64,000 nt of DNA from Beijerinckiaceae bacterium (GCA_009773635.1 WSYC01000017.1:62001-126000); one strand, 5' to 3'. Numbered from the stretch's first letter, positions 26,260 through 35,154 are shown. Notes: generated from the letters alone by a model not told the origin. Program-made: numbers and translations.

Positions 26260-26563
26260 GACCGATTCCCCTTCGTGCGGGCACCTTAGCGATCAGCGGG
26301 TGTGAGGAGCGTTCGGAAAATGGATCGCATTTTATGTAACTGCGCTTTTGATGGCCGTAAGCTGCCGGAGAGCCACGCTAACCGGGGTTCGCTCCCCCAA
26401 GTTGGAGAGAGGTTGTTCACCATAGGATCGGATTCACCGTGCTTGCCCCGGCTCTGGCGCCGAAATCCACCCGGGGACGGGGTGCTCTTAGGGTCCGCTT
26501 AACAACGCGCGGCGCATTTTCCCGATGGGATTGGGGTTAAACAGAACGGGAAACCGGACATCC
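26260..26563 (+). promoter_or_regulatory. Regulatory region ahead of the histidine-kinase-like gene
   Basis: About 300 bases with no gene. At 26488-26503 it contains TTAG-GGTCCGC-TTAAC, a close match to the CtrA box TTAA-N7-TTAA(C). It lies 60 bases before the start codon and has a further GTTAAAC half site near 26535. This suggests CtrA-type cell-cycle control of the downstream genes. A -35/-10 pair was not clearly identified. Confidence 0.45.
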
Positions 26564-28258
26564 ATGCGTATCGACTGGACCCAGACATTGCTCGGGTCAT
26601 CCGCACCGCTCGCAGCGCCGCACGCCGGCCACGGGGGAGGCGCGTCCGGCGATCATATCCAGACGACAGCGCGGTTCCATATTGCACGGCTCGCCGGCAT
26701 CCTGGCTGCGACCGGCCTGATGGGGCTGGCCATCCTGACGTTGCCCGTTCGCGGCTCGGCCGCGACCCTTGCCGATATTCTCGGCCTGTCCGGCTTGCTG
26801 GCCGCCAATGTCATCGGCTTCATCTTCCGCGATCGGCTCGGGCCGTTGCTGACGGCGTTTTGCAGCCTTCTGGCCGCGCCCTTTCTCCTCGCGGCGGGGA
26901 TTCCTGTTTCGGCCTTCTTGACCGTCATCAGTCTTGTCGGGCTCGAAGCGGCCCTGACGGCAGCACCGACCGCCAGAATACGCTATGCCGGTCATGCCAT
27001 CCTCGTTGTGGCGACCTTTCTGGCGCTTGCGGCCTGTATCACCGTGGCACCGGGGTTCGGCAGCATGGCGATGATCATCACCGGCTATGCATCGCTTGCC
27101 GCAGCCGCCCTTGCAGGGTTCAAGCGGCCTGCGCACCGCGCGGAAGATGTTGCGACAACCGAAATCGCGCGGCTCACGGCGCTTGTGCAGGCCACGAGCC
27201 AGGCCGTGCAGCATGACATGCTGGTGACCGATATTGTCGGAACGATTGACGGTGATCGCGCGAACGCCTTCGGCCACCATCTGATGTACGAACGTTTCCC
27301 GGATCATTCCATCGTCGCAGCAGCGTTGATCGCGGATCGCGTGATCCTGTTGAATGCGCTGTCGCGCGCCATTCATGCCGGCGAACGCACGGATGATCTT
27401 GTGGTCCGGCTGCTCCGGGAGACGGCTGGCGCCGGATATCCTGTGCCACCGCGGTATGATGCGCACCGGTGCTCGGTTCATCCGATGCCGGGTGTCGCCG
27501 GTCGGGCTGTTGTGAGGCTTGAGGCCATTATCGACGAAGGCGTGGCGGTTCAGCGAGCATCGCACCCGGAACCATTACGGCTCGCGGCGGATCACGACCT
27601 GCTCGCACGGGCGCTGCACGATTGCACGGCCCCTTTCAACGCCGGGCTCGGCTTTCTCGAAATGATCGCTGACCCGCGTCTTGCGCCGCGCGACATCTCG
27701 ACCTACCGCGAATTTGCCGCCGAGGCCCACAAGGCCATTTCGGAAGCGCATCGCAACTCGGTGCTGCTGGGGCGCTGGCTCAAGGCGCATGCCGCCGGAG
27801 CGGAAGAGGGCGAGATCGGTATTGTGCCCGGACGCCTGGTGTCGGATGCGGTGCGCGCTCTCAATCTGCGCGAAAGTGTTGATCGCGGCGAGATCCGCAT
27901 CATCAATGACGAGACGCGGGGTCTTGCCAAGGTGTCGGCTGGCGCCGCCCGCTTCGCAACCGAGGTTCTGCTGCGCTTCGCTCAAGGCCAGCACGGGAGC
28001 GAAATCCATGTTGCGCGGCGGGGCAGCGATCTCGTGCTGGCGTGCCGTATCAGGGGGGGCGAATCCGATGACATCCGGATCAACAGCTTCCAGCAGGCTC
28101 TCGAAGCCGCTGCGAGCGTGCCTGGCGCGATCCGGTTCGACGAGGATGGCACGGGTGGGCGTGCGCTGACCATCACCAATGCGTTTGCAGAGGCGGCGGA
28201 GACGGATTCCTCCGAGCCAGATTCACCGGCGGGGACACAGGTCCGGCTCGCGTCATGA
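26564..28258 (+). CDS. Polytopic membrane protein with degenerate histidine-kinase dimerisation region
   Basis: A 564-residue protein. About six helices fill residues 35-190; a soluble part follows. At H352 the sequence ALHDCTAPFNAGLGFLEMI mirrors the H-box of PleC/PdhS-type kinases (HELRTPLNAIIGFSEM), but Asp follows the His and the ATP-binding end (400-560) lacks recognisable N, G1 and G2 boxes. It may be a kinase relic that senses or scaffolds, comparable in logic to catalytically odd kinases in the CtrA network. The start is ATG 26564; an earlier ORF start at 26525 is less likely. A CtrA-like site lies upstream; its TGA overlaps the next gene (ATGA). Confidence 0.6.
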   Translation: MRIDWTQTLLGSSAPLAAPHAGHGGGASGDHIQTTARFHIARLAGILAATGLMGLAILTLPVRGSAATLADILGLSGLLAANVIGFIFRDRLGPLLTAFCSLLAAPFLLAAGIPVSAFLTVISLVGLEAALTAAPTARIRYAGHAILVVATFLALAACITVAPGFGSMAMIITGYASLAAAALAGFKRPAHRAEDVATTEIARLTALVQATSQAVQHDMLVTDIVGTIDGDRANAFGHHLMYERFPDHSIVAAALIADRVILLNALSRAIHAGERTDDLVVRLLRETAGAGYPVPPRYDAHRCSVHPMPGVAGRAVVRLEAIIDEGVAVQRASHPEPLRLAADHDLLARALHDCTAPFNAGLGFLEMIADPRLAPRDISTYREFAAEAHKAISEAHRNSVLLGRWLKAHAAGAEEGEIGIVPGRLVSDAVRALNLRESVDRGEIRIINDETRGLAKVSAGAARFATEVLLRFAQGQHGSEIHVARRGSDLVLACRIRGGESDDIRINSFQQALEAAASVPGAIRFDEDGTGGRALTITNAFAEAAETDSSEPDSPAGTQVRLAS

Positions 28259-29073
28259 GCCGGAAGAGGGGGAGTGAAGACGCGATGTCTGATCGAACGA
28301 AATCCGATCATCATCCTGAGGCGCGGGGGATGGCGTTGAAGGCGCGAAAGTCTGTGCTCCAGCGTCGGGTGCTGACCAAAGGGCGCGTCCTGGGTGGGCT
28401 CGCCTGTCTCATCGGCGGGGCCATTGTCGTCAATGCCGTCGTCTTGCAGAACGAAAAGCATCCGGCGCCGTTGTTCCGGACCGTTGCCAAGGCGCCAGAG
28501 CCGTTTCCGGTGCCACCGACCCGGCCCGACGCAGCAGTTGCCGCGAAGAGCATGGCTCCTGCGCCCGTTGTCGCGAGCGTGGCCAAGCCGGCTCCCGCCG
28601 AGAAGATCAAGGGTGCGCCGGAGACCAGCGATGCGCTTCTGGCGGAGATCCAGCGCGAGCTTTCCAAGCGCGGGTATTACAAGGGCGATGCGGACGGGAA
28701 GACCGGCCCGATGACGACGCAGGCGATCCGGGATTTCCAGTTCGCCCAGCGCGTGCCGGTGGACGGCAGGCCGAGCGAGGCGTTGCTGCGCGAAGTCCAG
28801 ACCTCGAAAGCCTCGATGAAGGAAGAGCTGCTCGATCTCGTCAAGAAAGCTGCTGCGCCGGATGACAAGACGACCAGGACCATCGCCGATGTCCAGCGCG
28901 CGCTGAACAAGGCCGGTTATGGCCCGCTGAACGAGGATGGCCAGCTCGGCCCTTCCACCAAGCAGGCGCTGGCGAAGTTCGAAGTCGACAGGAAATTGCC
29001 GCCACGTGGAGAGCCCAAGGGGCCGGTGCTCAGGGTGCTGGCCTCGGCGAGCGGCATTCCGATCGCACAGTGA
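28255..29073 (+). CDS. Membrane-anchored peptidoglycan-binding protein (two PG_binding_1 domains)
   Basis: A 272-residue protein with a short cytoplasmic tail, one membrane helix (about 48-65, VLGGLACLIGGAIVVNAVVL) and a periplasmic region. Two peptidoglycan-binding type 1 repeats follow a Pro/Ala linker: one begins LLAEIQRELSKRGYYKGDADG and the second TIADVQRALNKAGYG. No catalytic domain is attached, so it probably tethers the envelope or recruits partners. ATG 28255 overlaps the TGA of the HK-like gene; ATG 28285 with GGGAG ahead is an alternative. The overlap argues for coupled expression and a shared envelope/cell-cycle role. Confidence 0.8.
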   Translation: MSRKRGSEDAMSDRTKSDHHPEARGMALKARKSVLQRRVLTKGRVLGGLACLIGGAIVVNAVVLQNEKHPAPLFRTVAKAPEPFPVPPTRPDAAVAAKSMAPAPVVASVAKPAPAEKIKGAPETSDALLAEIQRELSKRGYYKGDADGKTGPMTTQAIRDFQFAQRVPVDGRPSEALLREVQTSKASMKEELLDLVKKAAAPDDKTTRTIADVQRALNKAGYGPLNEDGQLGPSTKQALAKFEVDRKLPPRGEPKGPVLRVLASASGIPIAQ

Positions 29074-29092
29074 CAACAGCAGGCGTGAAGCC

Positions 29093-29434
29093 ATGCGGCT
29101 GACGAGTGACTTCTTCGTCTCCGCCTATCTCCGGCGCTGCGGCGTCGAGGGTGCCTTTGCCGGGCTCAGGCGCCGGGGCGGGGCGGAAGCCGGCGCGATT
29201 TTCGTGGTGATCGACCGGATCGACGGCACCGGAACGCTCTATGGGCCGGCCCCGCAAAGTTCCTACGATGACCAACCCTCCGACAGGGCGTTCACGCGGC
29301 TGCATACGCCGGAAGTGCTGCCGCGCGAGGAGATCGAAAAGCGGCTGGAGCGCGAAATCAGGTTCGACCCGGATTGCTGGATTGTCGAGGTCGAGGATCG
29401 GGCGGGTCGGCATTTTCTCGCAACGGTTGTGTAA
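29093..29434 (+). CDS. DUF1491 family protein
   Basis: A 113-residue soluble alpha/beta protein typical of DUF1491, starting at ATG 29093 (MRLTSDFFVSAYLRRC). The family motif is in the first 45 residues (GAIFVVIDRIDGTGTLYGP) and the C terminus EREIRFDPDCWIVEVED. The function of the family is unknown. It begins 19 bases after the peptidoglycan-binding gene and likely belongs to the same transcript. The ORF can be opened upstream to 28937, but that stretch overlaps the previous gene in another frame. Confidence 0.85.
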   Translation: MRLTSDFFVSAYLRRCGVEGAFAGLRRRGGAEAGAIFVVIDRIDGTGTLYGPAPQSSYDDQPSDRAFTRLHTPEVLPREEIEKRLEREIRFDPDCWIVEVEDRAGRHFLATVV

Positions 29435-29469
29435 CCCTGTTTGCGCACGCGATCATTTCGGGACGCTTC

Positions 29470-29485
29470 TTAGGAGAGCCTTAAC
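29470..29485 (+). promoter_or_regulatory. CtrA-like binding site
   Basis: TTAG-GAGAGCC-TTAAC keeps the TTAA-N7-TTAA spacing with one change and repeats the variant seen at 26488-26503. It lies 80 bases before the 65-residue ORF at 29565. CtrA control is inferred from motif and spacing only. Confidence 0.45.
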
Positions 29486-29564
29486 ATATTCCGCCCAATT
29501 TCTCGGAAGACGACTGATTCGGGCCGCCTTCAGGGCGCTCCGGTGGCGTCGAAGGAGATTGGCC

Positions 29565-29762
29565 ATGGGCGACATCATCCGCTTCAGGCCTCGTCAAGGG
29601 GCCAAACCTGAAGGCTCCGCTTCCGCATCTGCGGACGCGGGGAACAAGGGCGGCGCGCAGATCCTGCTTTTTCTCGGTGTCCGCTACGAGCGGCAACGGG
29701 ATGAGAGTGCGGATCCGGGCAAGCGTCACGGTCGACGCAGCAGCAAGCGCAAGCGTGCCTGA
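29565..29762 (+). CDS. Small basic protein of unknown function
   Basis: A 65-residue protein (MGDIIRFRPRQGAKPEG to a Lys/Arg-rich tail RRSSKRKRA). The start is supported by AAGGAGA 6 bases ahead of ATG 29565. The basic tail might bind nucleic acid or membranes. A CtrA-like site lies 80 bases upstream. Two perfect hairpins follow at 29773-29821, which may end the transcript. Confidence 0.55.
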   Translation: MGDIIRFRPRQGAKPEGSASASADAGNKGGAQILLFLGVRYERQRDESADPGKRHGRRSSKRKRA

Positions 29763-29772
29763 GCGGAGCTTT

Positions 29773-29821
29773 CCGATGCGCCCAAGCATCGGCTGAAATT
29801 CCCGGACCTTTCGCGTCCGGG
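29773..29821 (+). other. Two consecutive hairpins after the small basic ORF
   Basis: CCGATGC-GCCCAA-GCATCGG (29773-29792) is followed by CCCGGAC-CTTTCGC-GTCCGGG (29801-29821). There is no T-run, so these could be a weak terminator or a structured RNA end. Confidence 0.4.
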
Positions 29822-29907
29822 TCGCTTCCGTGCCAGCAGGCAGCCTGGAAGCGTGTGCAGTTTGCGTACCCGATCATCCTCGTTCTGGCGTCCCGGAGGC
29901 CCCCGCG

Positions 29908-30789
29908 ATGGCGTACCATGCTGCATGGACCAAGCTCTCTCCCCGCAAACGCTCGCGCGCGTTCTGGATCGCCGTCCTGCTGGCCGGCCTGCCATTGAGC
30001 GGGTGCATCCATGATACCGGTGATTTTGGTCGTCCGAAGTCCGGGTTCACGCAGGATGTGCTGATGCCGTTTACCGGCACGGTTTCCGCGCGGCTGCGCG
30101 GCGAACCATCTTCCTTCTACGCCTATACCGAGGACGAGAAGGAGCTGCGCAACCGCGCCTGGAATTTCCTGATGCCGGAGGTCGATGCCCCCAAAGGCAC
30201 CTGGCAGCAGGGCCATGGCGCGTTCCACCGTATCCTGCCGCAACGCACCCACGACGTGACGCTCTATCACCGCACGATCATGGGCGGCCCGCAGTTCGGC
30301 ACCTGGGTGGGGGATTCACCGATCGTTCGCCGTGTGGTGAACCCTGGTGGAGCATTTTCCTCGCTAGTCTCGCGCTACAATCGCGTCCGCGACAGCATCA
30401 CCGCCGATCACGCACTGGTGCCCTATTTCAAGCTGACCGCGAGCCAGGTGACGCAGGCTGATCATGTCCGCGCGCGTTCGCTGGGGCATGTTGGCAATCT
30501 CACCGAGGAACAACGCAGCGAGGCACTCGCCCGCATCTGCGAGAATGCCCTGATCATCGCACGCGTGAACTGGTCGTTCTTCGACCGGGCAGCACAGTAT
30601 CGCTATTCGCTCGAACACCTCCTCGTCGAGGGGCCGGAACGCGAGGCTATCCCGGCCGAGCGGACGCTGATGGCGTTCGAGCAGGACATTGGCCGCTTCA
30701 CGAAGGATACGACTATTCCCGCCCACTGCATCCGCGAGGCCGAGATGCCGCCGGTGCTGACACCGCGCCCGCTGGTTCGCAAGGGGTAA
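29908..30789 (+). CDS. Predicted lipoprotein of unknown function
   Basis: A 293-residue envelope protein with a lipobox (GLPLSGC, lipid-bearing Cys near residue 34) after an Arg-rich N region. The mature part, mostly helical with a long core (FKLTASQVTQADHVRA and IARVNWSFFDRAAQYRYSLEHL), has no recognised domain. The start is ATG 29908 with GGAGG ahead. The gene is monocistronic in this frame and converges on the DUF1254 gene. Its role is unknown. Confidence 0.72.
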   Translation: MAYHAAWTKLSPRKRSRAFWIAVLLAGLPLSGCIHDTGDFGRPKSGFTQDVLMPFTGTVSARLRGEPSSFYAYTEDEKELRNRAWNFLMPEVDAPKGTWQQGHGAFHRILPQRTHDVTLYHRTIMGGPQFGTWVGDSPIVRRVVNPGGAFSSLVSRYNRVRDSITADHALVPYFKLTASQVTQADHVRARSLGHVGNLTEEQRSEALARICENALIIARVNWSFFDRAAQYRYSLEHLLVEGPEREAIPAERTLMAFEQDIGRFTKDTTIPAHCIREAEMPPVLTPRPLVRKG

Positions 30790-30864
30790 GATGACCGGTG
30801 GCCAGCCCGGCCGCCGCAAGCCCGAACGGGCGTCCGGGCTGATGCGAGGGAACCCAGCATGAAT

Positions 30865-31413
30865 TCAGTTCGGCAGCGTCTCGCTGTCGCAACGTGCGTC
30901 GCGCAGGACGGCTTCGGCGCGTTCACGCGAGCTGGGCCTGTCCGCGAAGACCTTGATGATCGCGAGCCCCTGTGGCCGCGCGGCGAGAATGCGGATCTCC
31001 TCGACGACCTGATCTTCCTCATCAAGGCGGGTGATGCGATCGAGTTGCGCCTGTGTTGCCAGAACGACATCAAGACTTCCCCCGGTCGCGGCCCGGTCCG
31101 ACACGGACGAGAAAATGCCCCGGTGCCGTTCCGCAAAAGCAATGGCGAGGAAGGTTTCGGACAGCGGCACGCGGATGCGTAACGGTCCTTCACCAAGATC
31201 GTAGCGGCACACGGCCAACGCGAAGGCAGGATCGACCAGCGGCAGCTGGCGCAGGGCCTGATCCTCGATCGCGGCAAGCATATTGACAGGCGCTTCCAAC
31301 TCAAGGCGCGAGAAGACGTCCGTCTTGCTCAGGCGCGGCAGCATGAAGATGCTGCCGATGTGCACAAGGCCTGCCGTGATCACGAAGGCAAAGAGGTATG
31401 CTAGCGCCCTCAT
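30865..31413 (-). CDS. DUF1254-type exported protein
   Basis: A 182-residue protein with an N-terminal membrane helix or signal (RALAYLFAFVITAGLVHIGSIF) and a domain resembling the N-terminal DUF1254 portion of DUF1254/DUF1214 proteins. Its ATG 31413 overlaps the stop codon of the DUF1214 gene (ATGA), so the two are co-translated. In many bacteria both domains occur in one longer protein; here they are separate subunits. The function of the family is not established. Confidence 0.7.
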   Translation of the reverse strand: MRALAYLFAFVITAGLVHIGSIFMLPRLSKTDVFSRLELEAPVNMLAAIEDQALRQLPLVDPAFALAVCRYDLGEGPLRIRVPLSETFLAIAFAERHRGIFSSVSDRAATGGSLDVVLATQAQLDRITRLDEEDQVVEEIRILAARPQGLAIIKVFADRPSSRERAEAVLRDARCDSETLPN

Positions 31414-31991
31414 GACGGGCACCCGAGCTTGTGCAGGCTCGGCATCGTCCTGATGTCGAGGAGCGTTGCCGTTGCGGCGAGCGGCGTCTCGTAAAAGCGC
31501 AGCACGAGTTCGAAGGTCTTGCGGGTGCGGCCCGTCGGCAGCCAGTTGCCGGGCAGGGGATCGGGCCCGATTTCGATAGCGAAGCGCCCCTCGTGCGTGC
31601 GGGTGATTTCCGCCGAGGTGAAACCGGATCGCTCCGCGAGGTTCGGAATGAGCCGTCCCGTGCTGTCAACGAGTGTCACAGTCCAGTAGCGGGTCGGCGG
31701 AAACGGGTTCGAAAGCCGGTAGGTGCAGGCGGTGTCGAGCGGAGCGCCGGCATCATCCTTGCGGGTGCGCAAGGTGTAACCTTCGCCGGCCGCGAGCGGC
31801 AGTTCGCCTTCCGCAAACAGGCGGGCGCGGGCATAGGGGTCGATGTCCGGCGCGCCGATCCGTGCGGAGAACTCCCAGCCCCGGAATTGCCGGGCGAAGA
31901 TCGGTGCCCCCTCGCCGATGACGAAAGCGGTCAGGCCGAGGCCCGCAGCGATGCCCGCAGCAAGGACGAGCAGGATGAGGATGAGGCGCAT
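31410..31991 (-). CDS. DUF1214 domain protein
   Basis: A 193-residue protein with an N-terminal hydrophobic anchor (LILILLVLAAGIAAGLGLTAF) and a DUF1214 domain marked by NPFPPTRYWTVTLVDSTGRLIPN and GPDPLPGNWLPTG. It is the first gene of the pair with DUF1254, overlapping by ATGA, and lies downstream of the class A penicillin-binding protein on the same strand (17-base gap). No signature enzyme residues are visible. Confidence 0.82.
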   Translation of the reverse strand: MRLILILLVLAAGIAAGLGLTAFVIGEGAPIFARQFRGWEFSARIGAPDIDPYARARLFAEGELPLAAGEGYTLRTRKDDAGAPLDTACTYRLSNPFPPTRYWTVTLVDSTGRLIPNLAERSGFTSAEITRTHEGRFAIEIGPDPLPGNWLPTGRTRKTFELVLRFYETPLAATATLLDIRTMPSLHKLGCPS

Positions 31992-32008
31992 GCCGGACTT
32001 CGCTGTTC

Positions 32009-34222
32009 TCAGGACCGGCGGGCCGGGCCGGCCAGAACCTCGGAAACCGGGCTCTCGGAAGCTTCCGGCTCCAGGGTCTCGATCTCTTTCAGCAGTGCTT
32101 TTCCGCGCGGTGAGAGGCGGTAGAAACGCCCTGCCTGTGGCAGATTGGCTTCGATCGTGCCGGCGATCTCGGCGAGTTTGGGGTCGCGGACGGGCTTGTC
32201 TGCCTCGGGCAGACCGACCAGCGGCTTCAGCTCGGCATCGAGATGTGCAAACGCCATGATCTGCTGGAAGGTCATGGCCGGCAACGAGCCGCCGGTCATG
32301 TTGCTGGTGGGGGAATAATCGTCATTGCCGAACCAGACAGCCGTCGTGAAATTACCGGAATAGCCGACATACCAGGCATTGCGGTATTCGTCGGTCGTGC
32401 CGGTCTTGCCCGCGTGCGGAACGCCGGGCAGTGCCGCGCGCCGACCGGTGCCCTCCGTCGGGACTTTCGAGAGCATGAAGTTGAGATCACGCGCAGCCTG
32501 CTCCGGCATCACCTGCGGATGCCGGTCCGGCTGGTCCTGAACGCGATAGATGACCTCCCCGGCTGAATTGAGAACTTCGCGTGCGACGTAGGCTTTCGCG
32601 CGCCGACCGCCTGTGGCGAAAGCGTTGAACCCGTTCGCCATGTCGACGACCGTCAGTTCCGAGGCTCCGATGGGCAGCGGCACGACATCGCGCAGGCTGG
32701 TGACGAAGCCGAGATTTTTCGTGAGCGCAATGATCTTCTTGCGGCCCTCCGCATGGGCGCGGCCGCTGGAGGAATCCTTGCCGATGGCGCCGACCATCCC
32801 GGTCAGCTGCACCGGAATGGTGTTGATGGACTTGGCAAGGGCAACGGTCGCCGGCATCGAACCGGCGAACGAGCGTCCGTAGTTGGCAGGGCACCAGGTA
32901 AAACCGGCGTAGACGCAGGTCGAACGGTCGGTCACCGTGCTGTCGGGCTTGATCAACCCCGCCGAGAGCGCGGCGGCGTAGACATAGGGCTTGAAGGAGG
33001 AGCCGGGCGGGCGCATCGCGACCGAGGCCCGGTTGAACTGGCTCTGGCCATAGTCGCGCCCGCCGACCATGGCGCGCAGGCCGCCGTCGAGATCAAGCGT
33101 GACAGTCGCGTACTGGCGGACGCGGTAGTTGGGGCCGTGCTGGCGGATGATGCTGTCCGCCGCGCGTTCCGCGTGCTGCTGGAGCCCGCGATCAAGCGGG
33201 GTGCGCACGGTCAGGATGCGTTCGGTGCCCAGCTTGCCGGCAGCGGCGAGCTGCTTGATTTCCTCGAAACCGAAATCGAGCGCGTAATCGGCGAAGTTCT
33301 GGTTGGCGCGCTCGATCGGGGTTGCCGGATTGCGCAGCGCGGTCGAGATCTGCCCCTGCGTCAGGAAGCCGGCCTCGACCATATTGGAGAGGACATCTGC
33401 CGCGCGGGCGCGGGCCGCCGGCAGGTTCACGGTCGGCGAATATTTCGAGGGCGCCTTGAACAGGCCGGCAATCATCGCGGCCTCGGCCAGCGTGAGATCG
33501 CGGACATCCTTGCCGAAGTAATGCTCGGCTGCGGATTGGACGCCGAAAACGCCGTTTCCGAGATAGGCGCGGTCGAGATAGAGCTTCAGGATCTCCTGCT
33601 TCGGCAATCGCGCTTCCAGCCAGAAGGCGAGAAAGGCCTCCTTGATTTTCCGCTCGATGGAACGCTCGTTCGACAGGAACAGGTTTTTCGCCAGCTGCTG
33701 CGTGATGGTGGAGCCGCCCTGCACGACGCCGTTCGCACGGGCATTCGCCGCCATCGCCCGGATGAGGCCCGAGGGGTCGATCCCGAAATGCTCGTAGAAG
33801 CGCCGGTCCTCGGTCGCGAGCGCGGCCTTGATGAGATGCTCGGGCAGTTCATCGACCGGGATGGATTGCGAATGCAGAATGCCGCGGCGACCGATCACGG
33901 TTCCGGCCTGATCCAGAAAGGTGATGGCAAGGTCCTGCTGCTTGAGCCATTGATCCTCGTTGACAGCCCGGAAGGCGGGCTTGGCCAACGCCGTCAGCAG
34001 CACGCCGCCGAGCACGGCATAGGTCAACGCTTCACACGCCAGGGTCACGACAACCCGCCCCGCGCTGGAAGGTTCAAGGGTATCCGAGATGTTGCGGATG
34101 CGCCACAGGCCTTCCTTGATGCGCTCGCCGAGGGCGTGCAACGAATGCTCGAGCCACGCGTCCGCGTCGCGCAGACGGCGCGCCATTTTCTCGGCGAGGG
34201 TGATTTTTCGGAAATCGGCCAT
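32009..34222 (-). CDS. Class A penicillin-binding protein (bifunctional PG synthase)
   Basis: A 737-residue bifunctional enzyme that polymerises and crosslinks peptidoglycan. After a membrane anchor near residues 60-80 comes the GT51 domain with E138 in EDRRFYEHFG and GGSTITQQLAKNLFLS, then a transpeptidase domain with S408 and K411 in GSSFKP, SIN in AKSINTIPVQL, and HAGKTGTT. The closest kinds are PBP1C/PBP1A-like proteins of alphaproteobacteria. It shares a strand with DUF1214/1254, which follow. Divergent from the YcgN-like gene. Confidence 0.93.
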   Translation of the reverse strand: MADFRKITLAEKMARRLRDADAWLEHSLHALGERIKEGLWRIRNISDTLEPSSAGRVVVTLACEALTYAVLGGVLLTALAKPAFRAVNEDQWLKQQDLAITFLDQAGTVIGRRGILHSQSIPVDELPEHLIKAALATEDRRFYEHFGIDPSGLIRAMAANARANGVVQGGSTITQQLAKNLFLSNERSIERKIKEAFLAFWLEARLPKQEILKLYLDRAYLGNGVFGVQSAAEHYFGKDVRDLTLAEAAMIAGLFKAPSKYSPTVNLPAARARAADVLSNMVEAGFLTQGQISTALRNPATPIERANQNFADYALDFGFEEIKQLAAAGKLGTERILTVRTPLDRGLQQHAERAADSIIRQHGPNYRVRQYATVTLDLDGGLRAMVGGRDYGQSQFNRASVAMRPPGSSFKPYVYAAALSAGLIKPDSTVTDRSTCVYAGFTWCPANYGRSFAGSMPATVALAKSINTIPVQLTGMVGAIGKDSSSGRAHAEGRKKIIALTKNLGFVTSLRDVVPLPIGASELTVVDMANGFNAFATGGRRAKAYVAREVLNSAGEVIYRVQDQPDRHPQVMPEQAARDLNFMLSKVPTEGTGRRAALPGVPHAGKTGTTDEYRNAWYVGYSGNFTTAVWFGNDDYSPTSNMTGGSLPAMTFQQIMAFAHLDAELKPLVGLPEADKPVRDPKLAEIAGTIEANLPQAGRFYRLSPRGKALLKEIETLEPEASESPVSEVLAGPARRS

Positions 34223-34338
34223 CAGGCTCGGCTCACGCGTTGGACCAGTGCGCTTTTACCCCGCAGCCGTGGTTCTGACCAGCGGTTTGCACGATCACAA
34301 CGACTTGACGTTGTGGAGGAGGCGGGACATGGGAAGCC

Positions 34339-34839
34339 ATGACCGATGCACCGGCGCCATTCTGGAAGAGCAAATCCCTCGCCGAGATGAACGCGGCCGA
34401 ATGGGAGAGCCTGTGCGACGGCTGTGGCCGCTGCTGCCTCATCAAGATGGAAGACGAGGATACAGGGCGCTATTATTTCACGGATGTCGCCTGCAAGCTG
34501 TTTGACGGCGACACCTGCCGGTGCACGGACTACCCCAACCGCGACGCTCAGGTGCCCGATTGTGTCCGCCTGACACCGGAAAACAGCGGTGCGCTGGGCT
34601 GGATGCCGCCCAGTTGCGCCTATCGCCTGTTGGCTGAGGGCAAGGATCTGCCTGAATGGCACCCCCTGATCTCCCGCACCCCGGCGACTGTCGAAATCGC
34701 CGGCGCCAGCGTCCGCGGTCGTGTTCATGCGCTCGAAGACCAGGTTTCCCTGCCGGAGCTTGTCGCGCGCATCCGGGTCTGGCCGGGGCGCTGGCCGAAA
34801 AAACCTGCATTAGCAAAGAGAAACAGAAAACAACCTTAA
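34339..34839 (+). CDS. YcgN-family cysteine cluster protein
   Basis: A 166-residue protein of the YcgN/UPF0260 family. Its eight cysteines include CDGCGRCC at residues 26-33 and the later Cys residues in [14 protein letters not shown] and PDCVRL, a likely metal-cluster site. The biochemical role is unknown. The start is ATG 34339. Downstream lies a 315-base gene-free stretch, then the GTA cluster. Confidence 0.87.
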   Translation: MTDAPAPFWKSKSLAEMNAAEWESLCDGCGRCCLIKMEDEDTGRYYFTDVACKLFDGDTCRCTDYPNRDAQVPDCVRLTPENSGALGWMPPSCAYRLLAEGKDLPEWHPLISRTPATVEIAGASVRGRVHALEDQVSLPELVARIRVWPGRWPKKPALAKRNRKQP

Positions 34840-34898
34840 ATTGTTAGGTAAATAATCCCCGTTTCTGGCAATAGCGAACTTATGTAGGAATTTTATCT

Positions 34899-34927
34899 TT
34901 GACAGCGTTGCGCTGATCGGATACATC
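34899..34927 (+). promoter_or_regulatory. Candidate sigma70-type promoter ahead of the GTA cluster
   Basis: TTGACA (34899-34904) matches the -35 consensus exactly and is followed after 17 bases by TACATC (34922-34927), a weak -10. Transcription would begin near 34934 and run rightward to the terminator at 35062-35091. Confidence 0.45.
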
Positions 34928-34934
34928 TTGGTCA

Positions 34935-35091
34935 TGCTCCGGAACTGCGGGTTGAGATTTCTCCCCCGGTCGGCGCTTTCAAGAGATCCGGCATGACCAT
35001 CACGATTCAGACACCCGCGAGGGTGGCGTTCCCGTTGTGCACGGGGATCATCGCACTCACCGGGCCCCGTCAGTCAGCGGGGCCCTTTTTT
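34935..35091 (+). ncRNA. Candidate small RNA or GTA leader
   Basis: A transcript from the promoter above to the terminator would be about 155 bases long. It contains a C-rich single-stranded-looking stretch (TCTCCCCCGG) able to pair with Shine-Dalgarno sequences, an internal perfect hairpin CCCGT-TGTGC-ACGGG and the terminator stem. A 33-codon ORF begins at 34993 and runs into the terminator, so a leader-peptide attenuator is another possibility. The rest of 34840-34934 is AT-rich spacer. No match to a named RNA family could be made. Confidence 0.4.
35062..35091 (+). terminator. Strong Rho-independent terminator directly before GTA g1
   Basis: GGGCCCCG and CGGGGCCC pair perfectly around TCAGTCAG-type loop bases and are followed by six T. 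It ends 64 bases before the start codon of g1, so the GTA operon either has its own promoter in 35092-35154 or depends on readthrough/antitermination. Confidence 0.88.
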
Positions 35092-35154
35092 ATGGCCTGC
35101 GCCAGCAATGCTGATGGGGTGGGTCTTGTCCAGAAACGGGGGGAGGGATCCATC

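Noticed and set aside
34993-35154. Long N-terminal extension of GTA g1
   Set aside because: It would translate through a strong terminator; g1 has its own start with GGGAGG at 35155.
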